From the NCBI GenBank assembly GCA_017302135.1, contig JAFLDZ010000003.1, positions 372,001-436,000 on the forward strand: DNA of 64,000 nucleotides, read 5' to 3'. Positions 45,563 to 53,870 of the stretch are shown here, piece by piece. Position numbers and translations under genes: made by a program. The DNA is from Lysobacterales bacterium (GTDB taxonomy: Bacteria; Pseudomonadota; Gammaproteobacteria; Xanthomonadales; Xanthomonadaceae). Within the stretch, counting starts at the first letter, position 1. Every line of letters begins with the position of its first letter. A model generated the notes under the pieces. The model searched no databases, was not told where the DNA came from, and worked only from the letters and a program-made list of their open reading frames with translations.

Positions 45563-46207
45563 ATGGATGTTTCCCCGCTTTCCAGCCCCGACGCACTGTC
45601 GACGCTGGGCATGTCCACGCTGGTGGTCGCGATCGCCGAAATCGGCGACAAGACCCAACTGCTCGCCCTGTTGCTGGCCGCGCGCTTCCGCCGGCCATGG
45701 CCGATCATCGCCGGCATCTTCGTCGCCACCGTGCTCAACCATGCGCTCGCCGCATGGCTCGGCGCACTGGCCGCGAGTTACCTCACCCCGGACGTGCTGC
45801 GCTGGATCGTCGCCGGCAGCTTCTTCGCGATCGGCCTGTGGACGCTGAAGCCCGACAAGATCGACGAGGACAGCGAGAAGTTGCCCGCGCGCGGTGCGTT
45901 TATCGCCACCGTCATCGCTTTCTTTCTTGCCGAAATCGGCGACAAGACCCAGATCGCCACCGTCGTGCTGGCGGCGAAATCGCCGCTGCTGTGGCCGGTG
46001 GTGATGGGCACCACGCTCGGCATGCTGCTGGCGAACGTGCCGGTGGTGCTGCTGGGCAGCCGCTTCGCCGCGAAACTGCCGCTCAAGGCCGCGCGCATCG
46101 CTGCGGCGGCGCTGTTCCTGGCACTGGCGGCATGGGTCGCGGTGCAGGGCGTCTCCGTCGACGCCCAACTGCCTCAGCCGGGGAAGACCGAATCACGCAA
46201 CCCTTGA
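45563..46207 (+). CDS. Manganese exporter, UPF0016/GDT1 family
   Basis: 214 residues from ATG 45563, with GGAG upstream. Two copies of the hallmark E-x-G-D-K-T motif: AIAEIGDKTQLLAL (about 24-37) and LAEIGDKTQIATV (about 121-133), each at a membrane helix; six spans predicted overall. Members (MneA, Gdt1) export Mn2+ across the inner membrane. The yybP-ykoY riboswitch in its leader fits induction by Mn2+. Confidence 0.93.
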   Translation: MDVSPLSSPDALSTLGMSTLVVAIAEIGDKTQLLALLLAARFRRPWPIIAGIFVATVLNHALAAWLGALAASYLTPDVLRWIVAGSFFAIGLWTLKPDKIDEDSEKLPARGAFIATVIAFFLAEIGDKTQIATVVLAAKSPLLWPVVMGTTLGMLLANVPVVLLGSRFAAKLPLKAARIAAAALFLALAAWVAVQGVSVDAQLPQPGKTESRNP

Positions 46208-46217
46208 TCCGTTTGCC

Positions 46218-47678
46218 TTAAAACGACGTTTGCGGCCAATCGGCAACCCCCAACAGCTCGAACTGTTGCGATAGCGAGGTGCCGCAAACCTCCGTCCGCA
46301 ATTGGAGGCCTGTCGACAGGCTGCCGCCGGGCACGGTGGCGCAATAGCTGCTGTTGTTGACGCTGCGCAGCTGTCCACTGGGTGTCAATCGCCATTTTTC
46401 CGAACTGCCGCCATCGCAGTTCCACAGATGCATCGCCTTGCCGCTGCCGGCGCTGCCGCCGGAAATGTCCATGCAATAGGGATTGCTGCCTCTGGGCCGG
46501 AGCTGGCCCTCGGCGGTGTACACGAACTGCTGGTCGGAGCCGCCCGTGCAGAACTCCTGGTCGATCTGCGAACCGTTCGAATAACCATTGTTGCGGGTAC
46601 CGATGCAACGCGTGCCGCTGGCGCTTTTCGGCCGCAGCGTGAAGTAACCCGGCAGGCCCCGGCGCACGCCGACCAGCGGGATGGTGGAGGTCCATGTCGG
46701 CATGAAGACGTTGGGATCAGAAAGTGAATTGGTCACGTCCATCCCGACCGCCGAGACCCCATGCGCCATCGCAATGTAGGTGGCCTCGAAACTGGTGCTG
46801 TTGAAGTCGCCGGCAGCGCTCCACAGATGCATCATCTGGCGATATTCCGCCGTGCGATTGGCGACGAGTTGATAGTGGTCGCCCGCCTTGACGTTGGCGC
46901 ACAGCATCTGCCCCGATGCGGCGGCGGACATGCCATCGACCGTACCCGATACCTCGCCGGGATCCGGCGCATCGATGTCGGGGCACATGAACGCATTGGC
47001 GGCGGCGCCGCGAAGCCCGATCATGTCCGCCATGCCCTGATTTACCGCGCCGATGCGGCCGCCGGTGAAGCCGACGATGATCCTGCCGCGCAGCGCATCG
47101 AACCCTGGCCAACCCACTGCCTTCAATTTCTCGCGCGCGGTCGCTCCCGCCCCGCCGGCGATATGGTTGCGAAGGTCGCTGTAGCGGTAAAGACGCGCGC
47201 CCAGATAACCGGAGACGAAGCTGTCCAGCGCGTCGATCCTGCTGCCGCCCCATGCACTGAGCAGGTTGTCGGGACGCGTCTTCATGTCGATGAAGACCAC
47301 GACCGGCGCCTCGCCGGGATGTGCGTTCTGCCAGGCGACGATGTCGTCGAGGCAATCGGCCAGGCGATCGGCGGTGCCGCTGCAGTTGTTGTTGACCGGG
47401 CCGCCATCGTGGGCCACGTACGGCCCGCGTGGATACGTCCACCAGGAGGTCTGGTCCTGCACATCCAGTTCCAGCGTGCGGTAACCGGCATTGAGCCAGT
47501 TCGAAAGTTGCGCGCTGTGCTCGTAGCTGTTGTGCGGCTGGAGCATGTAGACCTGATCCATTCTCAGGCCCGACTGCGCGTTGGCGGTCGGGGCGCAGGT
47601 CAGGAGCAGCGTGCCGATCACGCCTGCGACGGCGATGACAGCGTTCCAATGATGTTTGCGATCGTTGCGGATGTTCAT
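46218..47678 (-). CDS. Exported PI-specific phospholipase C-like enzyme with ricin-type lectin domain
   Basis: 486 residues. Signal peptide about 1-35 (VIAVAGVIGTLLLTCAPTANAQ). The phospholipase C TIM barrel (about 40-320) has one catalytic His in MLQPHNSYEHSAQL and the second in PYVAHDGGPVNNNC, with the acidic LELDVQD in between and VVFIDMKTRPDN. The C-terminal 130 residues are a ricin B beta-trefoil: GTRCIGTRNNG, NPYCMDISGGSAGSGKAMHLWNCDG and YCATVPG. It is probably secreted and acts on lipids of host or prey cells, with the lectin directing it. It is convergent with the Mn exporter. Confidence 0.88.
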   Translation of the reverse strand: MNIRNDRKHHWNAVIAVAGVIGTLLLTCAPTANAQSGLRMDQVYMLQPHNSYEHSAQLSNWLNAGYRTLELDVQDQTSWWTYPRGPYVAHDGGPVNNNCSGTADRLADCLDDIVAWQNAHPGEAPVVVFIDMKTRPDNLLSAWGGSRIDALDSFVSGYLGARLYRYSDLRNHIAGGAGATAREKLKAVGWPGFDALRGRIIVGFTGGRIGAVNQGMADMIGLRGAAANAFMCPDIDAPDPGEVSGTVDGMSAAASGQMLCANVKAGDHYQLVANRTAEYRQMMHLWSAAGDFNSTSFEATYIAMAHGVSAVGMDVTNSLSDPNVFMPTWTSTIPLVGVRRGLPGYFTLRPKSASGTRCIGTRNNGYSNGSQIDQEFCTGGSDQQFVYTAEGQLRPRGSNPYCMDISGGSAGSGKAMHLWNCDGGSSEKWRLTPSGQLRSVNNSSYCATVPGGSLSTGLQLRTEVCGTSLSQQFELLGVADWPQTSF

Positions 47679-47835
47679 CGAACCTCTTCCTTAAGCTGAC
47701 TCAACGAATCGTCATCATAAGGCCATGTTGCGTCGCGGGAGCGACACCATGATGCAGCGGCCTCGACCGCGCACCCTCAAGTGCGGCGCGCGACGCTATC
47801 CTGTATCCATATCGACATCGGGATTTCGGCACGGC

Positions 47836-48981
47836 ATGAGCATCACCGGCGGTTGGAAGCGGGACCTGCTGCGGACGCTGTTCTCGCGTCCGGACGAAGT
47901 CATGCTCGATCTCGGCGCCGGCGGCGAACTGCTGGTGGCCCGCGTCCGCGCACTGTTGTCGGCGCTGACGCTGCTGCTGCCGCCGGTGGCGATCATCGGC
48001 AACCTCGGCGCCGGCAGCACCACCGAACTGATGATCGGCCTGGGCGCTTCGATCTTCATCAATATCTGCGCGCAGATCTGGCTGGTGCTGGCCGGTCATC
48101 GCCGCCGCCACGGCTGGCTGCCCTACGCCACCACCACTTACGACGTCACCACCACCACGCTGGTGGTCGGACTGCTGCACTTCAGCGATCCGGTGGCGCC
48201 GTTCAACAGCATGGTGGTGTGGTGCTTCTACCTGTTCTCGATCGGCATGACCGCACTGCGCAACGATGGGCGGCTGACGCTGTACGCGGGTGCGATGGCG
48301 ATGCTGCAGTACGGCGTGCTGGTGGCCGCACTGCTGACCCGGGTCCATTCGCCGGATGAGTTGATGTCGATCGACTACGGCACCGTCTCGATCGGTGGCC
48401 AGGTCGAACGGCTGGTGCTGATGCTGTTGATGACGCTGCTGACCACGACGATTGTCTACCGGATGCAGCGGCTGATCGAATCCTCCGGCAGCGACGGTCT
48501 GACCGGGCTGCCGAACCGCGCCTGGTTGGTGCAACGGATGCCGATGATCCTGGAAACGGTGCGCGAGGAAGGCGAATCGCTGACCTTGGCGCTGCTCGAC
48601 CTCGATGACTTCAAGCGCATCAACGTCGAGTACGGTCATCTTGCCGGCGACCGCGCGATCCGCCACATCGCCGGCTCGATGCGCGAGATCCTGCATTCGA
48701 AGGAACGGCTGGTGCGGATCGGCGGCCAGGAATTCGTCCTGCTGCTGCGCTGCCCGATCGGCAACGCCTGGGAACGGCTGGACCGGCTGCGGCACATGAT
48801 GGCGGAACGGCCGTTCGTGCCCGAACGCGGCGGCGACCCGCTGCGCATCACCTTCAGCGGTGGGCTCGCCGCCTATCCCAGCGACGGCAACGACGTGTCG
48901 TCGCTGTTGCGCAGCGCCGACCGCCGACTGCAGGTGGCCAAGCAGGAAGGCTGCAATCGGGTGGTGGCGCGGGACGTGTAG
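47836..48981 (+). CDS. Membrane GGDEF-domain protein with degenerate active site (GGQEF)
   Basis: 381 residues from ATG 47836 (MSITGGWKRDLL). The N-terminal half has five or six membrane spans (about 30-200) of the type seen in integral-membrane sensors. The GGDEF domain (about 215-380) has DGLTGLPNRAWL and LLDLDDFKRINVEYGHLAGD, but the signature reads GGQEF where an acidic residue should stand at the third position; the RxxD inhibitory site is also missing before it. It may be inactive for c-di-GMP synthesis, perhaps a receptor or a dead relative. It ends 98 bp before the nucleoside transporter gene. Confidence 0.87.
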   Translation: MSITGGWKRDLLRTLFSRPDEVMLDLGAGGELLVARVRALLSALTLLLPPVAIIGNLGAGSTTELMIGLGASIFINICAQIWLVLAGHRRRHGWLPYATTTYDVTTTTLVVGLLHFSDPVAPFNSMVVWCFYLFSIGMTALRNDGRLTLYAGAMAMLQYGVLVAALLTRVHSPDELMSIDYGTVSIGGQVERLVLMLLMTLLTTTIVYRMQRLIESSGSDGLTGLPNRAWLVQRMPMILETVREEGESLTLALLDLDDFKRINVEYGHLAGDRAIRHIAGSMREILHSKERLVRIGGQEFVLLLRCPIGNAWERLDRLRHMMAERPFVPERGGDPLRITFSGGLAAYPSDGNDVSSLLRSADRRLQVAKQEGCNRVVARDV

Positions 48982-49079
48982 GCCAAGGCCCGACCTGCAT
49001 CTCAATCCCGACAGTTGCCCCGGCCCGCCCCGCTGGCCTACCCTGCGCGGGTTCGGCCGATGGCCTGGGGAGCGAATTG

Positions 49080-50417
49080 ATGGAAGCTTTGACGCGGATC
49101 GGCTTCGGCCTGTTCGGACTGGCGGTGCTGATCTGCATCGCGTGGACGTTCTCGAACAACAAGCGGGCGGTGGACTGGAAACTGGTCGGGACCGGGGTCG
49201 CCTTGCAGATCGCCTTCGCGGCGTTCGTGCTGATGACCACGTGGGGTGGCGCGATCTTCGAAGGTTTGGGCAAGGTGTTCGTGACCCTGATCGGGTTCAC
49301 CACCGAAGGCTCGAAGATGATCCTCGGCGGCTTCGCCGACCAGGACAAATACGGTTTCGTCTTCATCTTCCACGCGCTGCCGACCGTGATCTTCTTCGCC
49401 TCGTTCATGGCGGTGCTCTACCACCTCGGCGTGATGCAGTGGGTGGTGCGGGTCATGGCGATGGCCATCACCAAAGTGATGAAGGTGTCCGGCGCCGAAA
49501 CCACCAGCGTCTGCGCCAGCGTGTTCATCGGCCAGACCGAAGCGCCGCTGACGGTGCGTCCCTACATCAACAAGATGACCGAGTCCGAGCTGCTGACGAT
49601 GATGATCGGCGGCATGGCGCACATCGCCGGCGGGGTGATGGCGATCTACATCGGCATGCTCGCCGGCACCGACGGCGAACTGCAGCAGATGTACGCCAAG
49701 CACTTCTTGGCCGCATCGATCATGGCCGCACCGGCCACCCTGCTGATCGCCAAGATCCTGATCCCCGAAACCGGCACGCCGCTCACCGGCGGCCGGGTCA
49801 CGGTGCACGTCGAGAAGGAAAGCAAGAACCTCATCGACGCCGCCGCAGCGGGCGCATCGGACGGCATGAAACTGGCGATCAACATCGCCGCGATGCTGTT
49901 GGCGTTCGTCGCGCTGATCGCGATGGTCAACTACATCATCGGCTGGGTCGGCGACCTGCATCTGAGCAGCTATCAGAGCCTCAACATGATGCTCAACGAC
50001 GGTGTCGTCGATGCGGCGCAGCACAAGGTGCGGCTGAATCTCGGCCTGATCCTCGGCTACGTGCTGGCGCCGATCGCCTGGGTGATCGGCATCGAATGGA
50101 ACGACGCGGTGATCGCCGGCGGCCTGATCGGCCAGAAGGTGGTGCTGAACGAGTTCATCGCCTATCTGCAACTGTCGCAGACGCCGGTCGGCGACGGCCC
50201 GGGCGCGATCAGCGAAAACTCGCGCCTGATCCTGACCTACGCGCTGTGCGGCTTCGCCAACTTCGCCTCGATCGCGATCCAGATCGGCGGCATCGGCAGC
50301 CTCGCGCCCGAACGCCGCAGCGACCTCGCCCGCTTCGGCATGCGCGCGGTGCTCGGCGGCTCGATCGCCACCCTGATGACCGCCACCATTGCCGGTGTGC
50401 TGATCCATTTGCGTTGA
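49080..50417 (+). CDS. Concentrative nucleoside transporter (NupC/CNT family)
   Basis: 445 residues from ATG 49080 with GGGGAG upstream. About eight to ten membrane spans. CNT signatures are VCASVFIGQTEAPLTVRPYI (about 141-160) and ALCGFANFASIAIQIGGIG (about 394-412), which form the nucleoside and Na+/H+ binding hairpins. It imports nucleosides across the inner membrane. A ribokinase gene follows about 106 bp later, so the pair can use nucleoside-derived ribose. A hairpin with a T-run lies between them. Confidence 0.95.
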   Translation: MEALTRIGFGLFGLAVLICIAWTFSNNKRAVDWKLVGTGVALQIAFAAFVLMTTWGGAIFEGLGKVFVTLIGFTTEGSKMILGGFADQDKYGFVFIFHALPTVIFFASFMAVLYHLGVMQWVVRVMAMAITKVMKVSGAETTSVCASVFIGQTEAPLTVRPYINKMTESELLTMMIGGMAHIAGGVMAIYIGMLAGTDGELQQMYAKHFLAASIMAAPATLLIAKILIPETGTPLTGGRVTVHVEKESKNLIDAAAAGASDGMKLAINIAAMLLAFVALIAMVNYIIGWVGDLHLSSYQSLNMMLNDGVVDAAQHKVRLNLGLILGYVLAPIAWVIGIEWNDAVIAGGLIGQKVVLNEFIAYLQLSQTPVGDGPGAISENSRLILTYALCGFANFASIAIQIGGIGSLAPERRSDLARFGMRAVLGGSIATLMTATIAGVLIHLR

Positions 50418-50475
50418 CAGAGACAAGCCCCGGCCCCCGCCGGACTCGTCCTGACCATCCAATCCCTGTTCCACC

Positions 50476-50509
50476 GACACCTCCGGAGCGATCCGGGGGT
50501 GTCTTTTTC
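50476..50509 (+). terminator. Rho-independent terminator between nupC and ribokinase
   Basis: GACACCTCCGG-AGCGAT-CCGGGGGTGTC (one T-G pair) followed by TTTTTC. It probably ends the transporter transcript, 15 bp before the ribokinase start. Confidence 0.85.
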
Positions 50510-50523
50510 AGAGCGCCCGCAAC

Positions 50524-51516
50524 ATGTCGAACACATCCCCCAATACCCTTACCGCCCAGGTCGTCGTCGTCGGTTCGTTCAATGTCGATCACGTCTGGCG
50601 CAGCGACACCCTGCCGCAGCCCGGCGCCACCCTCAGCGGCGATTACGCCAGCGGGCCCGGCGGCAAAGGCTTCAACCAGGCCACCGCCGCCGCGCGCAGC
50701 GGCGCCCGGACCGCATTCGTATGCGCGCTGGGCAACGACCTCGGCGGCCATCACGCGCGCGCGCTTGCGACCGCCGACAGCATCGACCTGCGCGACCAGA
50801 CCGCCGATGTCCCCACCGGCAGCGCCGGCATCTTCGTCGATGCCCAGGGCCGCAACAGCATCGTCGTCGGCCCCGGCGCCAACGCCGTACTCTCGGCCGA
50901 TTTCATCGATGCCCAGGCTGCGGCCATCGCCGAAGCCGCGGTAACGCTGGCGCAGCTGGAATCGCCGCTGGAGGCGGTCGCGGCGGCATTGCGCCTGGCC
51001 CGCGAATCGGGCCGCATCGCCATGCTCAATCCGGCCCCGGCGAACGTGGCCCTGCCGCGCGAGCTGCTGGCGCAGGCCGACATCCTCACCCCGAACGAAA
51101 CCGAATGCGCCGGGCTGTTCGCCCGCCATCTCGGCGAACGCATCGACGGCGAAGCCATCGCCAGCCTGGACTCGCCGCGACTGCACGCGCTGTGCCGCGA
51201 TCTGCTGCCCGGCGGCACCGTGGTGGTCACGCTGGGCGCCGCCGGCTGCTTCGTCTCGCATCCCGACAACGCCACCCGTGGCGACGACAGCGCGTGGTAT
51301 CGGCTGGCCGCAGAACCGGCCACACCGGTCGACACCACCGGCGCTGGCGACGCATTCAACGGTGCGTTGGCCGCAGCGCTGGCGCAGCGCCCGGGCGCTG
51401 CGTTCGCGGTGCATCTGCGCGAAGCCAACCGTTACGCCGCGCTGTCCACCGAACGCCCCGGCGCCGCGCTGTCGATGCCCAACCGCGTGGAGATGGACAC
51501 AAGATTCCCGGAATGA
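50524..51516 (+). CDS. rbsK: Ribokinase (PfkB family)
   Basis: 330 residues. The first PfkB signature is in SGPGGKGFNQATAAARSGAR (about 40-59) and the second, with the catalytic Asp, is DTTGAGDAFNGALAAAL (about 273-289). ILTPNETECAGLF is the ribokinase NxxE Mg motif. It phosphorylates ribose to ribose 5-phosphate. The usual adenine/phosphate neighbours are absent; the nucleoside transporter just upstream is the metabolic link. Confidence 0.92.
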   Translation: MSNTSPNTLTAQVVVVGSFNVDHVWRSDTLPQPGATLSGDYASGPGGKGFNQATAAARSGARTAFVCALGNDLGGHHARALATADSIDLRDQTADVPTGSAGIFVDAQGRNSIVVGPGANAVLSADFIDAQAAAIAEAAVTLAQLESPLEAVAAALRLARESGRIAMLNPAPANVALPRELLAQADILTPNETECAGLFARHLGERIDGEAIASLDSPRLHALCRDLLPGGTVVVTLGAAGCFVSHPDNATRGDDSAWYRLAAEPATPVDTTGAGDAFNGALAAALAQRPGAAFAVHLREANRYAALSTERPGAALSMPNRVEMDTRFPE

Positions 51517-51606
51517 CGGCTGTTTTCGCCGCCGACCGCTGCTAATCTCGGCGCACCAATCAGCAGTACCACCCAGCAGCCCCACCACAACGCTCAGGAG
51601 GTTCCG

Positions 51607-51945
51607 ATGGCCGGCAAGTTCGAGATCAGCAAGCGCAAGGACGGCGAGTTCCAGTTCAACCTGAAGGCCGCCAACGGCCAGGTGATCCTGACCAGCGAGG
51701 GCTACAGCACGCTGCAGGGTTGCGAGAACGGCATCGAATCGGTGCGCAAGCACGCGCAATCCGAGTCGAACTTCGACAAGAAGGTCGCGAAGGACGGCAG
51801 CCCGTACTTTTCGCTGATGGCCAGGAACGGCGAGTCCATCGGCAAGAGCGAGATGTACAAAAGCGCGTCTTCGCGCGACAACGGCATCCGCTCGGTGATG
51901 ACCAACGCACCCGGCGTCAAAGTCCAGAATCTCGCGGCCAAGTAA
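51607..51945 (+). CDS. YegP-like protein with two DUF1508 repeats
   Basis: 112 residues, made of two tandem DUF1508 repeats (KFEISKRKDGEFQFNLKAANGQVILTSEGYST and KVAKDGSPYFSLMARNGESIGKSEMYKS). Starts ATG 51607 with CAGGAGG upstream. The family (YegP) is common, its function unknown. It stands alone between ribokinase and dusB. Confidence 0.93.
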   Translation: MAGKFEISKRKDGEFQFNLKAANGQVILTSEGYSTLQGCENGIESVRKHAQSESNFDKKVAKDGSPYFSLMARNGESIGKSEMYKSASSRDNGIRSVMTNAPGVKVQNLAAK

Positions 51946-52011
51946 AGCGCTGCATGTAGGCCATGACGCCCGGCTCCGGCCGGGCCGACGCGCCCCGCTT
52001 ACAATGCGCCG

Positions 52012-53025
52012 ATGCAGATCGGCCCCTACAGCATCGCACCCCGCGTGATCCTGGCCCCGATGGCCGGAGTCACCGACAAACCGTTCCGGCAGTTGTGCAA
52101 ACGACTCGGCGCGGGGATGGCGGTGTCGGAAATGACGATTTCCGATCCGCGACTGTGGAACACCCGCAAATCGCAGCACCGGATGGACCACGACGGCGAG
52201 CCCGCGCCGGTCAGCGTGCAGATCGCCGGCACCGAACCCCAAGCGCTTGCCGATGCCGCGCGCTACAACGTCGATCACGGCGCACAGATCATCGATATCA
52301 ACATGGGCTGTCCGGCGAAGAAAGTCTGCAACGCCTGGGCGGGTTCGGCGCTGATGCGCGACGAAGCGCTGGTCGCGCGGATTCTCGAAGCGGTCGTACG
52401 TGCGGTCGACGTGCCGGTGACGCTGAAGATCCGCACCGGCTGGGCCGCCGGCCAGCGCAACGCGCCGGTGATCGCACGCATCGCCGAGGCCAGCGGCATC
52501 GCCGCGCTCACGGTGCACGGCCGCACCCGCGACCAGCAGTACACCGGCAGCGCCGAATACGACAGCGTGGCCCACATCAAATCACTGCTGGCGATTCCGG
52601 TGATCGCCAACGGCGATATCGATTCGCCGGAAAAAGCGCGCGCGGTGCTCGACGCCACCGGCTGCGATGCGGTGATGATCGGTCGCGCCGCGCAGGGCCG
52701 ACCGTGGATTTTCCGCGAAGTCGCGCACTACCTCGCCACCGGCGAGACGCTGCCGCCGCCTTCCCTGCAAGAGATCCGCGACGTCCTGCTCGGCCATCTC
52801 GACCATCTGCACGCGTTCTACGGCGAGCTGCAGGGCGTGCGCATCGCGCGCAAGCATCTGGGCTGGTATGCGAAAGACCGTCCGGAGCATTCCGACGCAC
52901 AGCGCGCCGCATTTCGCGCCGTTGTCAATCGCGTGGACACCGCCGATGCGCAGTCTAGATTGACGCGCGATTATTTCGATGCGTTGATCGCTGGCGTTTC
53001 GCCGGAGTGGCCGGCTGCGGCATGA
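52012..53025 (+). CDS. dusB: tRNA-dihydrouridine synthase (DusB type)
   Basis: 337 residues. FMN-binding TIM barrel with VILAPMAGVTDKPFR at the start, the Dus signature INMGCPAKKVCNAWAGSALM (catalytic Cys in KKVCN), and the ANGDID/MIGRAAQGRPWIF phosphate-binding part. It reduces uridines in tRNA using NADPH. The usual downstream fis gene is missing; two hairpins follow instead. Confidence 0.95.
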   Translation: MQIGPYSIAPRVILAPMAGVTDKPFRQLCKRLGAGMAVSEMTISDPRLWNTRKSQHRMDHDGEPAPVSVQIAGTEPQALADAARYNVDHGAQIIDINMGCPAKKVCNAWAGSALMRDEALVARILEAVVRAVDVPVTLKIRTGWAAGQRNAPVIARIAEASGIAALTVHGRTRDQQYTGSAEYDSVAHIKSLLAIPVIANGDIDSPEKARAVLDATGCDAVMIGRAAQGRPWIFREVAHYLATGETLPPPSLQEIRDVLLGHLDHLHAFYGELQGVRIARKHLGWYAKDRPEHSDAQRAAFRAVVNRVDTADAQSRLTRDYFDALIAGVSPEWPAAA

Positions 53026-53040
53026 CCGCGCCAGGAGATG

Positions 53041-53090
53041 ATGCGGAGATCCGCATCGACGAGGATGATGCTGGCGGAGAAGCCAGCATC
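53041..53090. terminator. Two hairpins after dusB
   Basis: ATGCGGAGATCCGCAT (53041-53056) is a perfect palindrome, and GATGCTGGC-GGAGAA-GCCAGCATC (53067-53090) is a 9-bp stem. Neither has a T-run. They separate dusB from the convergent small exported gene. Confidence 0.4.
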
Positions 53091-53115
53091 CTCCTGTTGC
53101 GGCCGATCGCGGCGA

Positions 53116-53535
53116 TCAGCAGTTCGCGATCTGCCCGGGCAATACCGGGCCAAATATTGAAAATGTGCTGCCGCTGTGTACGTAGAAGAAATAGCGGTCG
53201 TCGAACAATTGCGAACCCACGGCGCCGCCAGTGCCCGCAATCGTGCCATTCAACCAATTGTTGTTGAAACCGCGGTTCACGAATGCTGGCGGATTGGTGT
53301 TGTAACGGTATGTGCGCGCCTCGATCGCGGTAATCACCGCATTGTTCCTGAAGACCTGGTAATTGATGTTCCAGACCGGCCCGTAAGGACCGTTCGCCCC
53401 GGTCTTGCAGGCGCGCGCAGACGCAAACGACGAGAGCGGCGGGGCGACCGGAATATTGGTCCAACCTGCACTGGCCACGGACGGCACCGAAATCGCGGCG
53501 CAGAGCACAACGAGCGGAATCAGCATCTTCTTCAT
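53116..53535 (-). CDS. Small exported protein of unknown function
   Basis: 139 residues from ATG 53535 (MKKMLIPLVVLCAAISVPSVASAG), with GGAG at 9-10 bases. Signal peptide about 1-23. The mature part is rich in Asn, Tyr, Phe and Gly (NINYQVFRNNAVITAIEARTYRYNTNPPAF) and ends IFGPVLPGQIANC with one of two Cys. Not recognised. It stands alone; its upstream region is about 335 bp long. Confidence 0.78.
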   Translation of the reverse strand: MKKMLIPLVVLCAAISVPSVASAGWTNIPVAPPLSSFASARACKTGANGPYGPVWNINYQVFRNNAVITAIEARTYRYNTNPPAFVNRGFNNNWLNGTIAGTGGAVGSQLFDDRYFFYVHSGSTFSIFGPVLPGQIANC

Positions 53536-53870
53536 CTTCAATCACTCCATGTTGATCAGACGGACGGTCATTCGACCGGAGGTTCACTCGACTTCCTGCA
53601 GTAAGCGGCCGACGGCGATTCGCGAAGGCAGTGGATTGCGAATCCCTGCAGGCCGGGCCGACGACGACGTGATCGACGACATGATCGACGACATCCGCAA
53701 CAGACGTTGAATCCCGCATCCAGCTATCGTTTCGGCAACGCCAAACTGCTCCCGAAGATGTTAAGTCCGCGATTCCATCCGGTTAATTTTCCGTGTCGGC
53801 CAGCAGTATTCAGTGGTCGGACCACTCGCGCCAGCGTCCATCCAGCGATGCCCAACGGACCGTCATCCTC
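53536..53870. other. Intergenic region upstream of the small exported gene
   Basis: About 335 bp with no gene. It includes GTGATCGACGACATGATCGACGACATCC (53669-53696), a repeated ATCGACGACAT segment in which an 11-14 bp unit appears twice. The promoter of the small exported gene must lie in its first part. No other structure stands out. Confidence 0.5.

Noticed and set aside
50209..52575. A 788-codon frame on the minus strand
   Set aside because: Antisense to nupC, rbsK, the YegP-like gene and dusB, all of which have clear motifs.
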